From: Flavivirga rizhaonensis
GTDB taxonomy: Bacteria > Bacteroidota > Bacteroidia > Flavobacteriales > Flavobacteriaceae
Length of the DNA stretch: 64,000 bases
Assembly (NCBI RefSeq): GCF_004791695.1
Contig: NZ_SRSO01000022.1
Span: 1 to 64,000, forward strand
Direction of reading: 5' to 3'
Below are positions 28,226-37,029 of this stretch, in pieces (the stretch's first letter is position 1; the number at the start of each line of letters is the position of its first letter). The notes under the pieces are model-generated. The model saw nothing but the letters and a program-made list of their open reading frames with translations, searched no databases and had not been told where the DNA came from. The translations under genes and the position numbers were made by a program.

Positions 28226-29090
28226 ACAGTCTAATTTTTCCAATACCATTTTTTATTCAGATTTGGATGGCACATTATTAAATAATAATGCTAGGTTAGC
28301 TCCAAAATGTTATGCAGATCTTCAGAAATTAATTGATGATGGTCTTTTGTTTAGTGTCGCTAGTGCAAGAAATTTAAATACAATTCGAAATATGTTGAAT
28401 GGTATTCATTTAAGTTTACCTGTTGTTAATTTAAATGGTGCCTATATCTCCGACATTAATACAATGCGGCACATTCAAATTAATGGTATTGAAAAAAATA
28501 TTAAAAAAAATATTTCAGAGATCATTGAGAGAAATAACCTTGGTGTTTTTATTTCTAATCATCAAAAAAATAAAGATGGGATTCTATATTATGGATTAAA
28601 AAACCACGGTGAGCATTCGTATTTATGTGATCGACAAAATAGCAAAGATCAAATTTTGGTAGCTGTTGATCAATTATCTGAGGCCATTTCGAGTGAGGTT
28701 ACCTGTTTTACATTTATAGATAGAAAAGAAAAACTAGAAGAATTAAAGGCCTTTATTATTAAGCATAATGGTCATGGTATAAAAACTCATTTGTTTGAAA
28801 ATCAATACTCTAAAGGATGGTTTTGGCTAACAGTACATAGCCATTTGGCGACAAAATCTAATGCACTTCAGTTTATAAAGCAAGAGTATGACTATACCGA
28901 TAAACTTTTAACAGTATTTGGAGATGGTATTAATGATGTAGAAATGTTTGAGTTGGCAGATACAGCAATATCAGTAAATAATGCGATTCCAATTATTAAA
29001 GAAAAATCAGATGTTGTTATTGGTAGTAATAATGAGGGGAGTGTTGTTAATTACCTCAACCAGTTAAAAAAACAATCCGTTGAATTCTAG
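28218..29090 (+). CDS. Cof-type HAD phosphatase
   Basis: The 290-residue product has the HAD motif I DLDGT at 15-19 (nucleophile D15), a C2B-type cap, and motif IV GDGINDVEMF near the C terminus. Cof-subfamily enzymes hydrolyse small sugar or cofactor phosphates. It overlaps the SDR stop by eight bases and the kinase start by eleven. Paired with a kinase, it could remove a phosphate added during the pathway; that is inference. Confidence 0.85.
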   Translation: MYKQSNFSNTIFYSDLDGTLLNNNARLAPKCYADLQKLIDDGLLFSVASARNLNTIRNMLNGIHLSLPVVNLNGAYISDINTMRHIQINGIEKNIKKNISEIIERNNLGVFISNHQKNKDGILYYGLKNHGEHSYLCDRQNSKDQILVAVDQLSEAISSEVTCFTFIDRKEKLEELKAFIIKHNGHGIKTHLFENQYSKGWFWLTVHSHLATKSNALQFIKQEYDYTDKLLTVFGDGINDVEMFELADTAISVNNAIPIIKEKSDVVIGSNNEGSVVNYLNQLKKQSVEF

Positions 29091-30072
29091 TCAAATCATT
29101 AATTTATGCCTGTCTTCAGAGTTTCAACAAAAATATGGGTATGAAAAAACGATAGAAACACATATATCATGGATTCTATTATGCAAAGCGTATGCTTTCA
29201 AAGTTAAAAAACCATTAAAACTTAAATTCCTTGATTATTCAGAAGTATCAAAAAGGGAATTTTATTGTAAAAAAGAGCTAAATTTAAACGATCGGTTTGC
29301 TCCAAATGTTTACTTAAAAGTAGTCCCTATTACTTATTATCAGAATCAATTCAAACTTGCAGTAACCTCTGGAGACATCATCGATTATGCCGTTATGATG
29401 AAACGGTTAGATGATACACATCTGCTTGCTAATCGCATTAATAAAAACATTTTGCAAGAGTCGGAACTTTCAAATTTTTCAGCATATATCTATAAAATTC
29501 ATAAAACATCTGAAGTTTGTTCAGATTTTAATACTAATAAATTAGTAAAAAGGTTAAATCAAGTTTTAGAATTAAAAGATATAATTTGTAAAAAAATTGG
29601 AAAAGCAGGTTTTGAGTTTATTCAAAAAGTTATTACAACCTCAAATCGTTTTTTAGAAGCAAATAATACTTTATTTCAAAGTAGGATTAAACAGAATTAT
29701 ATAAAACATGTTCATGGCGATTTACATTTTGGCAATATTTTTATTGACCGTAAAAAAATTGTACTTATCGATTGTATAGAATTTGAAGAAGACTATAACA
29801 AAATAGATTTATTAGACGATCTGGCATCCATATTAGTGGATTTCGATTTTTTTGAAAGACCATATGATGCCACAAACTTTATAAACCAATATATATCACA
29901 TTATAAAGGTAAAACCCCAATGAACGATGCGTTGTTAAATTACTATAAAATGCATCGATCGGTTACAAGGTTTAGTGTAAACATAATTGGAGAGGGAGCT
30001 GAGAACATGGTCAACGCAAAAAAATATTATGCCTTAATAAAAAAATATGAAAGCCTAATTGCCATAGAATAG
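29080..30072 (+). CDS. COG2187/APH-like kinase
   Basis: From TTG 29080 (11-base overlap with the HAD gene) a 330-residue protein follows. It begins ETHISWILLCKAYAFKVKKP, LKFLDYS and REFYCKKELNLNDRFAPNVYL, the COG2187 pattern, and has the phosphotransferase catalytic loop HGDLHFGN near 212-219 and the metal-binding LIDCIEF. It would phosphorylate a small molecule from ATP. The P-loop kinase domain often fused in COG2187 is absent. It is the last gene of the operon. Confidence 0.83.
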   Translation: MNSSQIINLCLSSEFQQKYGYEKTIETHISWILLCKAYAFKVKKPLKLKFLDYSEVSKREFYCKKELNLNDRFAPNVYLKVVPITYYQNQFKLAVTSGDIIDYAVMMKRLDDTHLLANRINKNILQESELSNFSAYIYKIHKTSEVCSDFNTNKLVKRLNQVLELKDIICKKIGKAGFEFIQKVITTSNRFLEANNTLFQSRIKQNYIKHVHGDLHFGNIFIDRKKIVLIDCIEFEEDYNKIDLLDDLASILVDFDFFERPYDATNFINQYISHYKGKTPMNDALLNYYKMHRSVTRFSVNIIGEGAENMVNAKKYYALIKKYESLIAIE

Positions 30073-30264
30073 TAAAAACTAATAACAGGAATAATATATG
30101 TACCATTAGGTATTAAATCACCAAGAATTTATGTGTAACCCTACTTTTTATCGATTCTATAAAACTTACTTCTCATAATATTAAATGAAAATATAAGTTT
30201 ATAATAACAAACGTTTTATAATATTTCGTAATTTAGAAACTATATTATTTCCAATTACCGTGAA

Positions 30265-30819
30265 ATGAGATCTATTTATATTTTTATTGGGATTATGATG
30301 ATGTTTTTCTCATGTAAAGCATCAAAATCAATTGCAACTCAAGCTGAGATAGATTTCCTTAATTCTCTAGTAAACAAGCAAGCGTTTACCATTAAATCAG
30401 ACCGAGCTTACCCGCAAGTAACGAATGCGTTGCAACAAGTTCTTAATTCGGGGTTAATGCAACCTGGGAGTAGTTCAAGTGTTATTTCTTTAATTGGAAA
30501 TTATAATTTTTTAACTATATCTAAAGACAGTGTTTCGTCCTTTTTACCATATTTTGGAGAAAGACAAATGCAAGTTGCTTATAATGGAGGAGATAGTGCA
30601 ATACAGTTTGATGGAGTTTTTGAAGACTATAAAGCTGTTCAAAATAAGGATCATAGTTATACCATTTCATTTCAAGCAAAGAGTAAATTAGAAAATTTTC
30701 AGGTATTCATTAAATTATTCCCAAACTTAAAAACACATATAACAGTAAATGGAAATTCCAGGTTTCCAATTAGTTATTCTGGGGATTTAGAATTAATAGA
30801 TAAGAATACTGTTAAATAA
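30265..30819 (+). CDS. DUF4251 lipoprotein
   Basis: The 184-residue product has a lipobox ending at C17 (MMFFSC). The body matches DUF4251: FTIKSDRAYPQVTN, GLMQPGSSSSVISLIGNYNFLTISKDSVSSFLPYFGERQ. The family is exported in Bacteroidota and has no defined function. It stands alone after the kinase operon under its own upstream region. Confidence 0.83.
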   Translation: MRSIYIFIGIMMMFFSCKASKSIATQAEIDFLNSLVNKQAFTIKSDRAYPQVTNALQQVLNSGLMQPGSSSSVISLIGNYNFLTISKDSVSSFLPYFGERQMQVAYNGGDSAIQFDGVFEDYKAVQNKDHSYTISFQAKSKLENFQVFIKLFPNLKTHITVNGNSRFPISYSGDLELIDKNTVK

Positions 30820-31267
30820 TATGAATGTTATACTTGAGAAGTATTTCTAAGCCCTAAAGTATATTTTGAAGTAATTGTTTCAATGCTCATTTATATACAA
30901 ATCTTTCATAGGAAATAACAGCTTCATCAAATTTTAATGAAATACGCTTGTTTATCTACTGCATATCATTAGACTTAATTCCACAACTTATTTCCTAGTA
31001 TTATTATCAAAAACCTTTAAAAACGCTTCTTTTAACTTAAGCTTTTGTGTGGCCTGCATTCCTTCTGCTAACACAGACTTACTTATCATCCATTTCACAA
31101 CGGATTTGAGAGACATCCCGTTTAAATGCGCTATAAAAATATCTTTGGCAAATTGTTTTTTGATTCCAAATTTTAAAAAGACCTTCCAGCTTAGAATATT
31201 CCTTGATCTCCACAATTTTTAAAATATCTTCTAAATCATCGCTAGCCTATTTATTGACTACCTTAAT
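30820..31267 (-). other. Gene-poor stretch with a small, probably decayed frame
   Basis: On the minus strand 30988-31215 encodes a 75-residue basic frame (TTG start) that resembles no family I know. A second frame on the same strand just upstream reads SDDLEDILKIVE and runs into it out of frame, which hints at a frameshifted remnant of a longer gene. I regard this as degraded sequence, with low confidence. Confidence 0.3.
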
Positions 31268-32473
31268 TTAAATTGGTTCACATTCAGAACCATTCCATTT
31301 GCAATCATTATCATGGGTTATTACTGTATTAATAGTGAAATAATAAACACCGTTTTGTTCTTTTTCCCTGGTAACGCTACAGGACACACCATATTGATAC
31401 ATAACATTCACTAAAGCTGCCCCAGTGTTAATATTCGCTCCAGAATCAATAATGGCATATTCAGATGGGTTAGCGCTATTAATTATGGTAAAAAACACAT
31501 CACCATCAATATCATTTAATGTAGTAAACACCTGGATATTGCTCACTTGATATAAATCACCTCCATAAGTTTTATATATATCTGTTATACCCGTAGTAGT
31601 ACTTGCTCCTTTTACTGTAAAAACTGTAGTGACTAAATCATTATCATCATCTAAAGGCGTATATGTATCGGAAACTATATTATTATAATACGAAATAGCA
31701 TTATTTAATGCGCTTTGATTTTCTGGATAAGTTACTTGATAATTTAATAATTCATCTACAGCACTGGAATATATAACTCTGGCATTTTCTGTTGTAAGGA
31801 ATTTGGTAATGCTTCTATCATAGCCTTTTCTTAAATAATTAACATAAGCTGTATCCAACATATAACGATATATAGACGGTGACACATCACTAATTACGGC
31901 TCTTGGGTATGGCGGACACCCGCCATAATCTGCAGCATCAAATTCTAACCGTTGGATAGCTTTACCAAAATCTGGATCTGTTTGGCTATAAACAGTTCTA
32001 TTTAATGATTGTAATGTCATCATTCCACTACACATGGCACAAGGCTCTAATGATGTGTATAATGTATAGGGGTTATCATCTTCATTTTTTAACGAAAAAT
32101 ATTGTGTCATGCCTAAATAGCTAGTCATGAGTCTAACTTCCCCATGTTGTGTACTATTAGCTGTGGTATCCACACAGTTTCTAGCCCATTTAACGACTTG
32201 ACCTGATGGTGCAATTAATACAGAACCAATATTGTAACCTCTAACTGGATTAGTTTCTGGAGTCTGCCAGTTTTTATACACCGCAGCTAAGGAAAGTAAA
32301 CTAAAGATTTTATCTTTTTCAATTTGAACATCATTTGTCTCTGAATAAGTATTTTTACAGGTAGTCGTAGACGATGGTCCTGTAGCTAAATCAACAACTT
32401 CTTGTTTTTTCTCATGCTTTCTACATGATGTTGAAATAATTAGTAGCGCAAATAAATAAACACATTTTTTCAT
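31268..32473 (-). CDS. Exported lipoprotein with CDA-type deaminase domain
   Basis: The 401-residue product has a lipobox (IISTSC, cysteine 17), so it is lipidated outside the cytoplasm. Residues about 50-215 form a cytidine/dCMP-deaminase-like domain with the zinc ligands HGE (H110, E112) and EPCAMC (C145, C148), all intact. The C-terminal 180 residues are beta-rich and unknown. Deaminases are normally cytoplasmic, so an exported one is unusual; it could act on extracellular nucleosides or as an effector toward competitors. Neither is shown. Confidence 0.8.
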   Translation of the reverse strand: MKKCVYLFALLIISTSCRKHEKKQEVVDLATGPSSTTTCKNTYSETNDVQIEKDKIFSLLSLAAVYKNWQTPETNPVRGYNIGSVLIAPSGQVVKWARNCVDTTANSTQHGEVRLMTSYLGMTQYFSLKNEDDNPYTLYTSLEPCAMCSGMMTLQSLNRTVYSQTDPDFGKAIQRLEFDAADYGGCPPYPRAVISDVSPSIYRYMLDTAYVNYLRKGYDRSITKFLTTENARVIYSSAVDELLNYQVTYPENQSALNNAISYYNNIVSDTYTPLDDDNDLVTTVFTVKGASTTTGITDIYKTYGGDLYQVSNIQVFTTLNDIDGDVFFTIINSANPSEYAIIDSGANINTGAALVNVMYQYGVSCSVTREKEQNGVYYFTINTVITHDNDCKWNGSECEPI

Positions 32474-33229
32474 AATTAATAGTTTTAGTTTCTTGTTTAA
32501 GAAAAAGTTATTGGTCCTTGGATTTGGATCAAAAAGCTTAATATTGATTTTCTATTAATTATTAATTAGGAATTCTTAAATGTAAGTAATTTTGTAGGAA
32601 TTTACCTTTATATTGATTGTTAAATCCAAAATTGTTACTAATTTATAATCATTCTACACATTTGTTAACCCAAAATGCATCTTTAAAAAAAGAAGTTTTT
32701 CTGTGATATGAGCAAAACCGAGATAAATGCTTTTAAAGCAGAAATACAAGACAATTTTGACGAAATATTTAAGTTTTTCTAAATAGTATTTTGTAAAAGC
32801 AAAAAAAGCTATGAAAACACAACAACTTCATCGTTTTTATAATATTGATTTACCACACGTTAAATCAATAATCGATAATACACATATAATTAAATTCCTA
32901 GATTCATTGTGAAATAATGGCTGTAAAAGTGAGTATTTCTAAGCCCTTTTATCTTAAATTCTATACACATATACCTTTTCTAAACCAATCAATTTCCGGT
33001 AATTAAAACGGGAAAAACCCTATAAAATTAATCAGGTAAAATCACCCCGATAAAAGGGGAAACTTCATTAATACCAATTGTTTATAACATGTAATTTTGG
33101 ATAAGAAATTACTGACTATATCTATTTAAGCATTTGTAGTAAAGACTATAAATAAAACAGTGGGAATAACCTGAAAAACCACTATAAAAGGGAGTAGGGA
33201 TTTATTCAAATACATTTTAATATGAATGA
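32474..33229. other. Long spacer with micro-ORFs upstream of the Nif11-like gene
   Basis: This stretch holds two short plus-strand frames: 32708-32782 (MSKTEINAFKAEIQDNF, 24 residues) and 32811-32912 (MKTQQLHRFYNIDLPHVKS, 33 residues). The first vaguely resembles the start of a Nif11-like leader. There is also a weak inverted repeat around caccccgataaaagggg (about 33044-33060). Confidence 0.35.
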
Positions 33230-33466
33230 TTGCTCAAAAAAACAGCAGAAGATTTTGTAAACTACCTGATAGTTCAGGACAATTCAAAGGAAATTCTTTC
33301 CTTAAAAAATCATGATCAAGTATTGGAGCTTGCCAAAGCTAAAGGGTATGAAATTAATCTGGCAGAACTTCAACGAGAAATGAAAAGGTTGGTTACTTTT
33401 TCTCTATCAAGAAAGGGAGTTCCACAATGGGTCGTAGACCGTATGTCTGTAGATGTACATGATTAA
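33230..33466 (+). CDS. Nif11-like leader peptide (candidate RiPP precursor)
   Basis: The 78-residue product from TTG 33230 has a Nif11-type leader: TAEDFVNYLIVQDNSKEIL, then VLELAKAKGYEINLAELQREM at about 29-49. The last 28 residues are distinct and may be the core. An ATG at 33222 would reach the same frame if ribosomes or the sequence slipped by one base in the A7 run at 33236-33242. A hairpin terminator follows, then an oxygenase-like and an HTTM-like gene. The call rests on pattern recognition and context. Confidence 0.65.
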   Translation: MLKKTAEDFVNYLIVQDNSKEILSLKNHDQVLELAKAKGYEINLAELQREMKRLVTFSLSRKGVPQWVVDRMSVDVHD

Positions 33467-33472
33467 TTTACT

Positions 33473-33511
33473 TGAGCACTGTACAAAACTTTGGCAGTGC
33501 TCATATTTTTT
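33473..33511 (+). terminator. Terminator or attenuator after the Nif11-like gene
   Basis: A perfect nine-base stem tgagcactg / cagtgctca with a 13-base loop is followed by tattttttg. It lies between precursor and the oxygenase-like gene, where partial termination would favour precursor expression. Confidence 0.8.
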
Positions 33512-33536
33512 GTTATGATTCTAAAATTTAAAAGAT

Positions 33537-34130
33537 ATGTTTAAAATAATTGATAATTTTTATAATAACCCTGATAAAATTAGGGATTTTGCTTTAAAAT
33601 GTACCTATAAAAAACCTATTTCAGCCAAGTGGAATGGGCTTCGATCTGTAGAGAAACATGACTCTACTAAAAGTACACTTTTTAAAATAGCCGAGCTTTT
33701 AAATTTGAAAAATAAACCTAATTGGAAACAGATAGAAATTTCAGATAATTTTTGGCAACGAGCTTCTGTTGGAATGTTTAATACACTATACTCTGGCGAA
33801 GAAGATACGATTCATTTTCATTATTTCACAGGACGATGGTCTGGTGTATGTTATTTGGCTCCAGAACAGTTTTGCAAGGAAAAAATAGCTTTATCATTCT
33901 TTCGTCACAAAGAAAAGGGTATAACAACTGTAGATTCTTTAGATAAAGAAGACGTATTAAATATCAAAAAAGACCTTGAGAATGAGAGTTTATGGGAAGT
34001 TATTGATACAGTAGAAATGAAATATAACAGAATGATTGTATTTGATGGTCAATATTTTCACAAGGCTTCAGATGGATTTGGTACCAGTCCAAACGATTGT
34101 CGTTTAACCCAACTTTTTGGCTTTAATTAA
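33537..34130 (+). CDS. 2OG-Fe(II)-oxygenase-like protein
   Basis: The 197-residue product opens with FKIIDNFYNNPDKIRDFAL, as in DUF6445 and other small 2OG-Fe(II) oxygenases. A first metal-binding strand (TIHFHYFTGRWSGVCYLAP, H93 and H95) and a distal H175 with R189 (YFHKASDGFG then CRLTQLF) match the double-stranded beta-helix. Classical enzymes have H-x-D; here the second residue is His. It could hydroxylate a peptide or small molecule. It lies 71 bases after the Nif11-like gene and 18 before the membrane gene. Confidence 0.7.
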   Translation: MFKIIDNFYNNPDKIRDFALKCTYKKPISAKWNGLRSVEKHDSTKSTLFKIAELLNLKNKPNWKQIEISDNFWQRASVGMFNTLYSGEEDTIHFHYFTGRWSGVCYLAPEQFCKEKIALSFFRHKEKGITTVDSLDKEDVLNIKKDLENESLWEVIDTVEMKYNRMIVFDGQYFHKASDGFGTSPNDCRLTQLFGFN

Positions 34131-34147
34131 TAAATTAAAACAACTTT

Positions 34148-35491
34148 ATGAGTTTAAAAATTATACTTATTGGTACCATAATTCATTTATTTGTTTATTC
34201 AGCGTCATTTGGGTTTTTTAAACACAAATTTAGAGTATACCCCATAGGTGGGTTGTATTTAAATTCATTTTTGTTCAGCGTTGTAGAAATCATTTTATTT
34301 ATAACACTTGTCTGCGGGGTTTGCTATAATACTAAAATAATAAGCCTAATACTTTTTATTACTTTGTCATTGTACATATTAAATTTTTCAAAACGCCTAT
34401 CTAATCATTTAATATTAGTTTGGTTCATAGTTCTGTACAATACTATATTACACTTCTTATCCATTTCGAATAAGGATGAAAGTTTAAATTCCTTTATTCA
34501 GGTTTTGTTTTTGTTAACTCTTTTTTTTGCCGGATTTCATAAACTGAATAGCAGTTTTTTCAACTTTCAGACTAGCTGCGGGTCAGGTAGTTTACTACAA
34601 CTAGCTTTATTAAAAGGAATGAAGTTAAATCGCGTTAATAATGTATTCATAATTTTTGGAATTTACTTTGTAGTTTTCTTAGAGTGTTATAGCTTATTAC
34701 CATTATTTTTTGATGTATTTACGTCTGTATATGTAATACTTATTAGTTTGCTTATAATAGGTTTTGGTTACATTGCTCATATTCACTTCTCTATAATAAT
34801 GCTAGGATGTCTTCTATCATTTTCAAATGAAATAGCGTTTCATTTAAATACTCAGATCTGGGCTATTATTGTTATAATATCACTTATCTTATTCAGAGCT
34901 TTGGGAAACTATTATAATTATTTATTACCCGTTTTGGCAAAGTTTAATTTTCTGGTTTTTTCTGTATTAAGTACGTTTCTTTTATATGTTGTACTTGAAA
35001 ATATATACAATTTTAAGAAAGATTTTTCTGGAATACTTTTGGTCAAACCTACAAGTATACCATTAATTTTTCTTTACGTTTTAAATAGTCTAGGGCCATA
35101 TTTAGGAGTTAAATACGAGTTTAGTTTTGCGATGTTTAGTAATCTTAAATATAATTGCCAGAATCACTTTATTATTAAAAGGCCTCTACTTAAAATGAAA
35201 GTAAGATATTTTGAGATAAAAAAAATAAAAGGTGTTCCAGATTCAATTTTAGTTAATTTCTTGAAAGACTATAAAGTGTGTCATTATAATATAGGCTACT
35301 TGATGGATGTTTGTAATATTATTGTTAAGTCAGAAGATTTTAAAAACTTTAAAATTATTGGGGCGTATACAGATTCCAATGAATTGGTTACAATAGATCG
35401 ATACTCATTGTTAAAACTATCTTTAACAGAAAAATTAGGAATCTTTCCCTTTCAAATATCAAAATCAGATTTATATACCATACCAGCTTAA
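34148..35491 (+). CDS. HTTM/gamma-carboxylase-like integral membrane protein
   Basis: The 447-residue product has about ten hydrophobic segments over the first 320 residues and a soluble tail. The segment FFAGFHKLNSSFFNF at 126-140, followed by TSCGSG, matches the HKLN..SC block of HTTM domains, the family related to vitamin-K-dependent gamma-carboxylase. Vitamin-K-type carboxylases modify Glu; bacterial HTTM proteins are mostly uncharacterised. The position after the Nif11-like and oxygenase-like genes suggests a role in processing or export of the peptide. Confidence 0.65.
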   Translation: MSLKIILIGTIIHLFVYSASFGFFKHKFRVYPIGGLYLNSFLFSVVEIILFITLVCGVCYNTKIISLILFITLSLYILNFSKRLSNHLILVWFIVLYNTILHFLSISNKDESLNSFIQVLFLLTLFFAGFHKLNSSFFNFQTSCGSGSLLQLALLKGMKLNRVNNVFIIFGIYFVVFLECYSLLPLFFDVFTSVYVILISLLIIGFGYIAHIHFSIIMLGCLLSFSNEIAFHLNTQIWAIIVIISLILFRALGNYYNYLLPVLAKFNFLVFSVLSTFLLYVVLENIYNFKKDFSGILLVKPTSIPLIFLYVLNSLGPYLGVKYEFSFAMFSNLKYNCQNHFIIKRPLLKMKVRYFEIKKIKGVPDSILVNFLKDYKVCHYNIGYLMDVCNIIVKSEDFKNFKIIGAYTDSNELVTIDRYSLLKLSLTEKLGIFPFQISKSDLYTIPA

Positions 35492-35959
35492 TTGTAAAAG
35501 CTGTATAAAGAATAAATTTCTGGGCAGTTATTTATACATGTCAAAAAGAAATTGTATAAATATGGCATTATCTGAATTTATTCTATCATTAAAAAGATTT
35601 TCGTATAAATCCTTTACCATTTTTATTTGGCTATAGATATTGATATTTTAAGTGTTCGTGTACTGAATCAAAGTATGGATTATGAAAACAATCTGTAATC
35701 TTACAGGTATAGCACTCACCATAATAAAACTACAAATTTAAAAGCTTCTTTAAAAATGTAATGGAATATTCTCTTTGCAGAGAGGGCTGAGGCAAGGAGA
35801 CAAAATGTTTATGGAATGGGATTATCCTCTCTGATTTTCAATTTTCAAGTACGTATCTACTTTTAAATTATTCGTAGTAGCACGTTTTTTGAGAACAAAA
35901 AAACTATCATATTTACTCTTTAGAAGTTTTAATATGAAGAATATCTCAATTGTTTAATA
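35492..35959. other. Gene-free spacer with repeat remnant
   Basis: I see no gene in these 468 bases. Near 35770-35840 there is ctctttgcagagagggctgaggcaagg with a complementary cctctct, similar to other flavobacterial palindromic repeats. Confidence 0.45.
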
Positions 35960-36475
35960 ATGATACTTTACTTCTCGTTAGTATCGTGTGCTAATGACGA
36001 TGAAAAACATATCATATCAACGAACCTCATAATTAGTTTCAGTAGAGCAGAAGCCGAAGTAAACAAACTTACAAGAAGCAGCATGCAGAAAGTGTTAACC
36101 AGTCATACGATTAGCTACTATGATACTGTATATCGCAAGCAAAAAATTAAGGGCATTTAAGTTTAAAAGAGGTTTTAGAACTTGGTTATAACATCGATCT
36201 AGACACTGTCTTAAATGCTACATTTACCTTTAAGGCTCTTGATGGTTTTCAAGACACAACCACTAGTATACAGGTCAATGAACCTGGGGATATATCGCTT
36301 TTGAAGATATGGATGTCAAAGGTATTGACCACTGGGAACCAGTAGTTACCGAAAGCAACAATAATCCGGCTCCATATTATCTAGTATGGATCAAGCCGCA
36401 ATAGACACCTGCAGATGGATATCCATGGCCATATCAGCTATTTGCAATTGACCTAGCAGAGTGAAAAGCCTAAAC
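35960..36475 (+). pseudogene. Decayed exported protein gene, possibly molybdopterin-oxidoreductase-like
   Basis: An ATG at 35960 opens a lipoprotein-like start (SLVSCAND). The reading then breaks repeatedly but continues in other frames: SYYDTVYRKQK, VLELGYNIDLDTVLNATF, GFQDTTT, FEDMDVKGIDHWEPVVTES, PAPYYLVWIKPQ, YPWPYQLFAIDLAE. The pieces are in the right order for one ancestral protein with several frameshifts and a stop near 36403. The spacing recalls sulfite-oxidase-type domains, but I cannot confirm that. Confidence 0.55.
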
Positions 36476-36584
36476 TACATACAATAAAACTCAAAAAAAT
36501 AAAGTTTATAAAGCAATTTTATTGATGTCGGATTATAATATCAAAATGAACTATAATGTACTGCGTTATATTATTAATAGCAAG

Positions 36585-36611
36585 AAAGCATCCAGAAATG
36601 GATGCTTTTTT
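36585..36611 (+). terminator. Rho-independent terminator
   Basis: The stem aaagcatcc / ggatgcttt with a six-base loop is followed by T-rich sequence. It still marks the end of the decayed gene. Confidence 0.75.
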
Positions 36612-36778
36612 ATTTAAAAATACGATATTTGCTCCTCTAACTGCGTAAAAGGGTAGAAAACAACATCTTTTTTAACATGCAATATGCTATATATTAAATG
36701 TTTATAGTCATAAAAGGTGTAGTAAATAGCCTGCCTTGTCCTAATTAGCAAGGATGCGCCAAAAATGAAGAATTTATT

Positions 36779-36961
36779 ATGGCAATGAATAAGAACACTG
36801 TGTTAGCTTGGGCTACATGGGTAATGATTTTTGTAGGACTAGCATTGATTGGTCTTGGAGCTTTTAGATATGATGATGTTGCTGGCTGGGGTTTTGCTGC
36901 AGTAGGTGTAGGCTTTTTTGCTAATGCATGGGTCTTTAATGCTTTAAAAGGAAGAGTTTAG
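36779..36961 (+). CDS. CAL67264-type small membrane protein
   Basis: The 60-residue product has two membrane segments (LAWATWVMIFVGLALIGLGAF and WGFAAVGVGFFANAWVF). It is the CAL67264 family of flavobacterial membrane proteins, which commonly lies directly upstream of ettA, as here (68 bases). Function is unknown. The start ATG GCA ATG leaves a two-residue uncertainty. Confidence 0.75.
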   Translation: MAMNKNTVLAWATWVMIFVGLALIGLGAFRYDDVAGWGFAAVGVGFFANAWVFNALKGRV

Positions 36962-37029
36962 TGTTTCCTGTTTATTTTATTTACAATTATCACATATTAA
37001 GTCTTACGACTATAAATTAATAATTAATA

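Noticed and set aside
35766..35842. Riboswitch-like block with CTGAG
   Set aside because: The element lacks the conserved cores of the TPP or other riboswitch classes and resembles a dispersed palindromic repeat; no biosynthetic gene follows.
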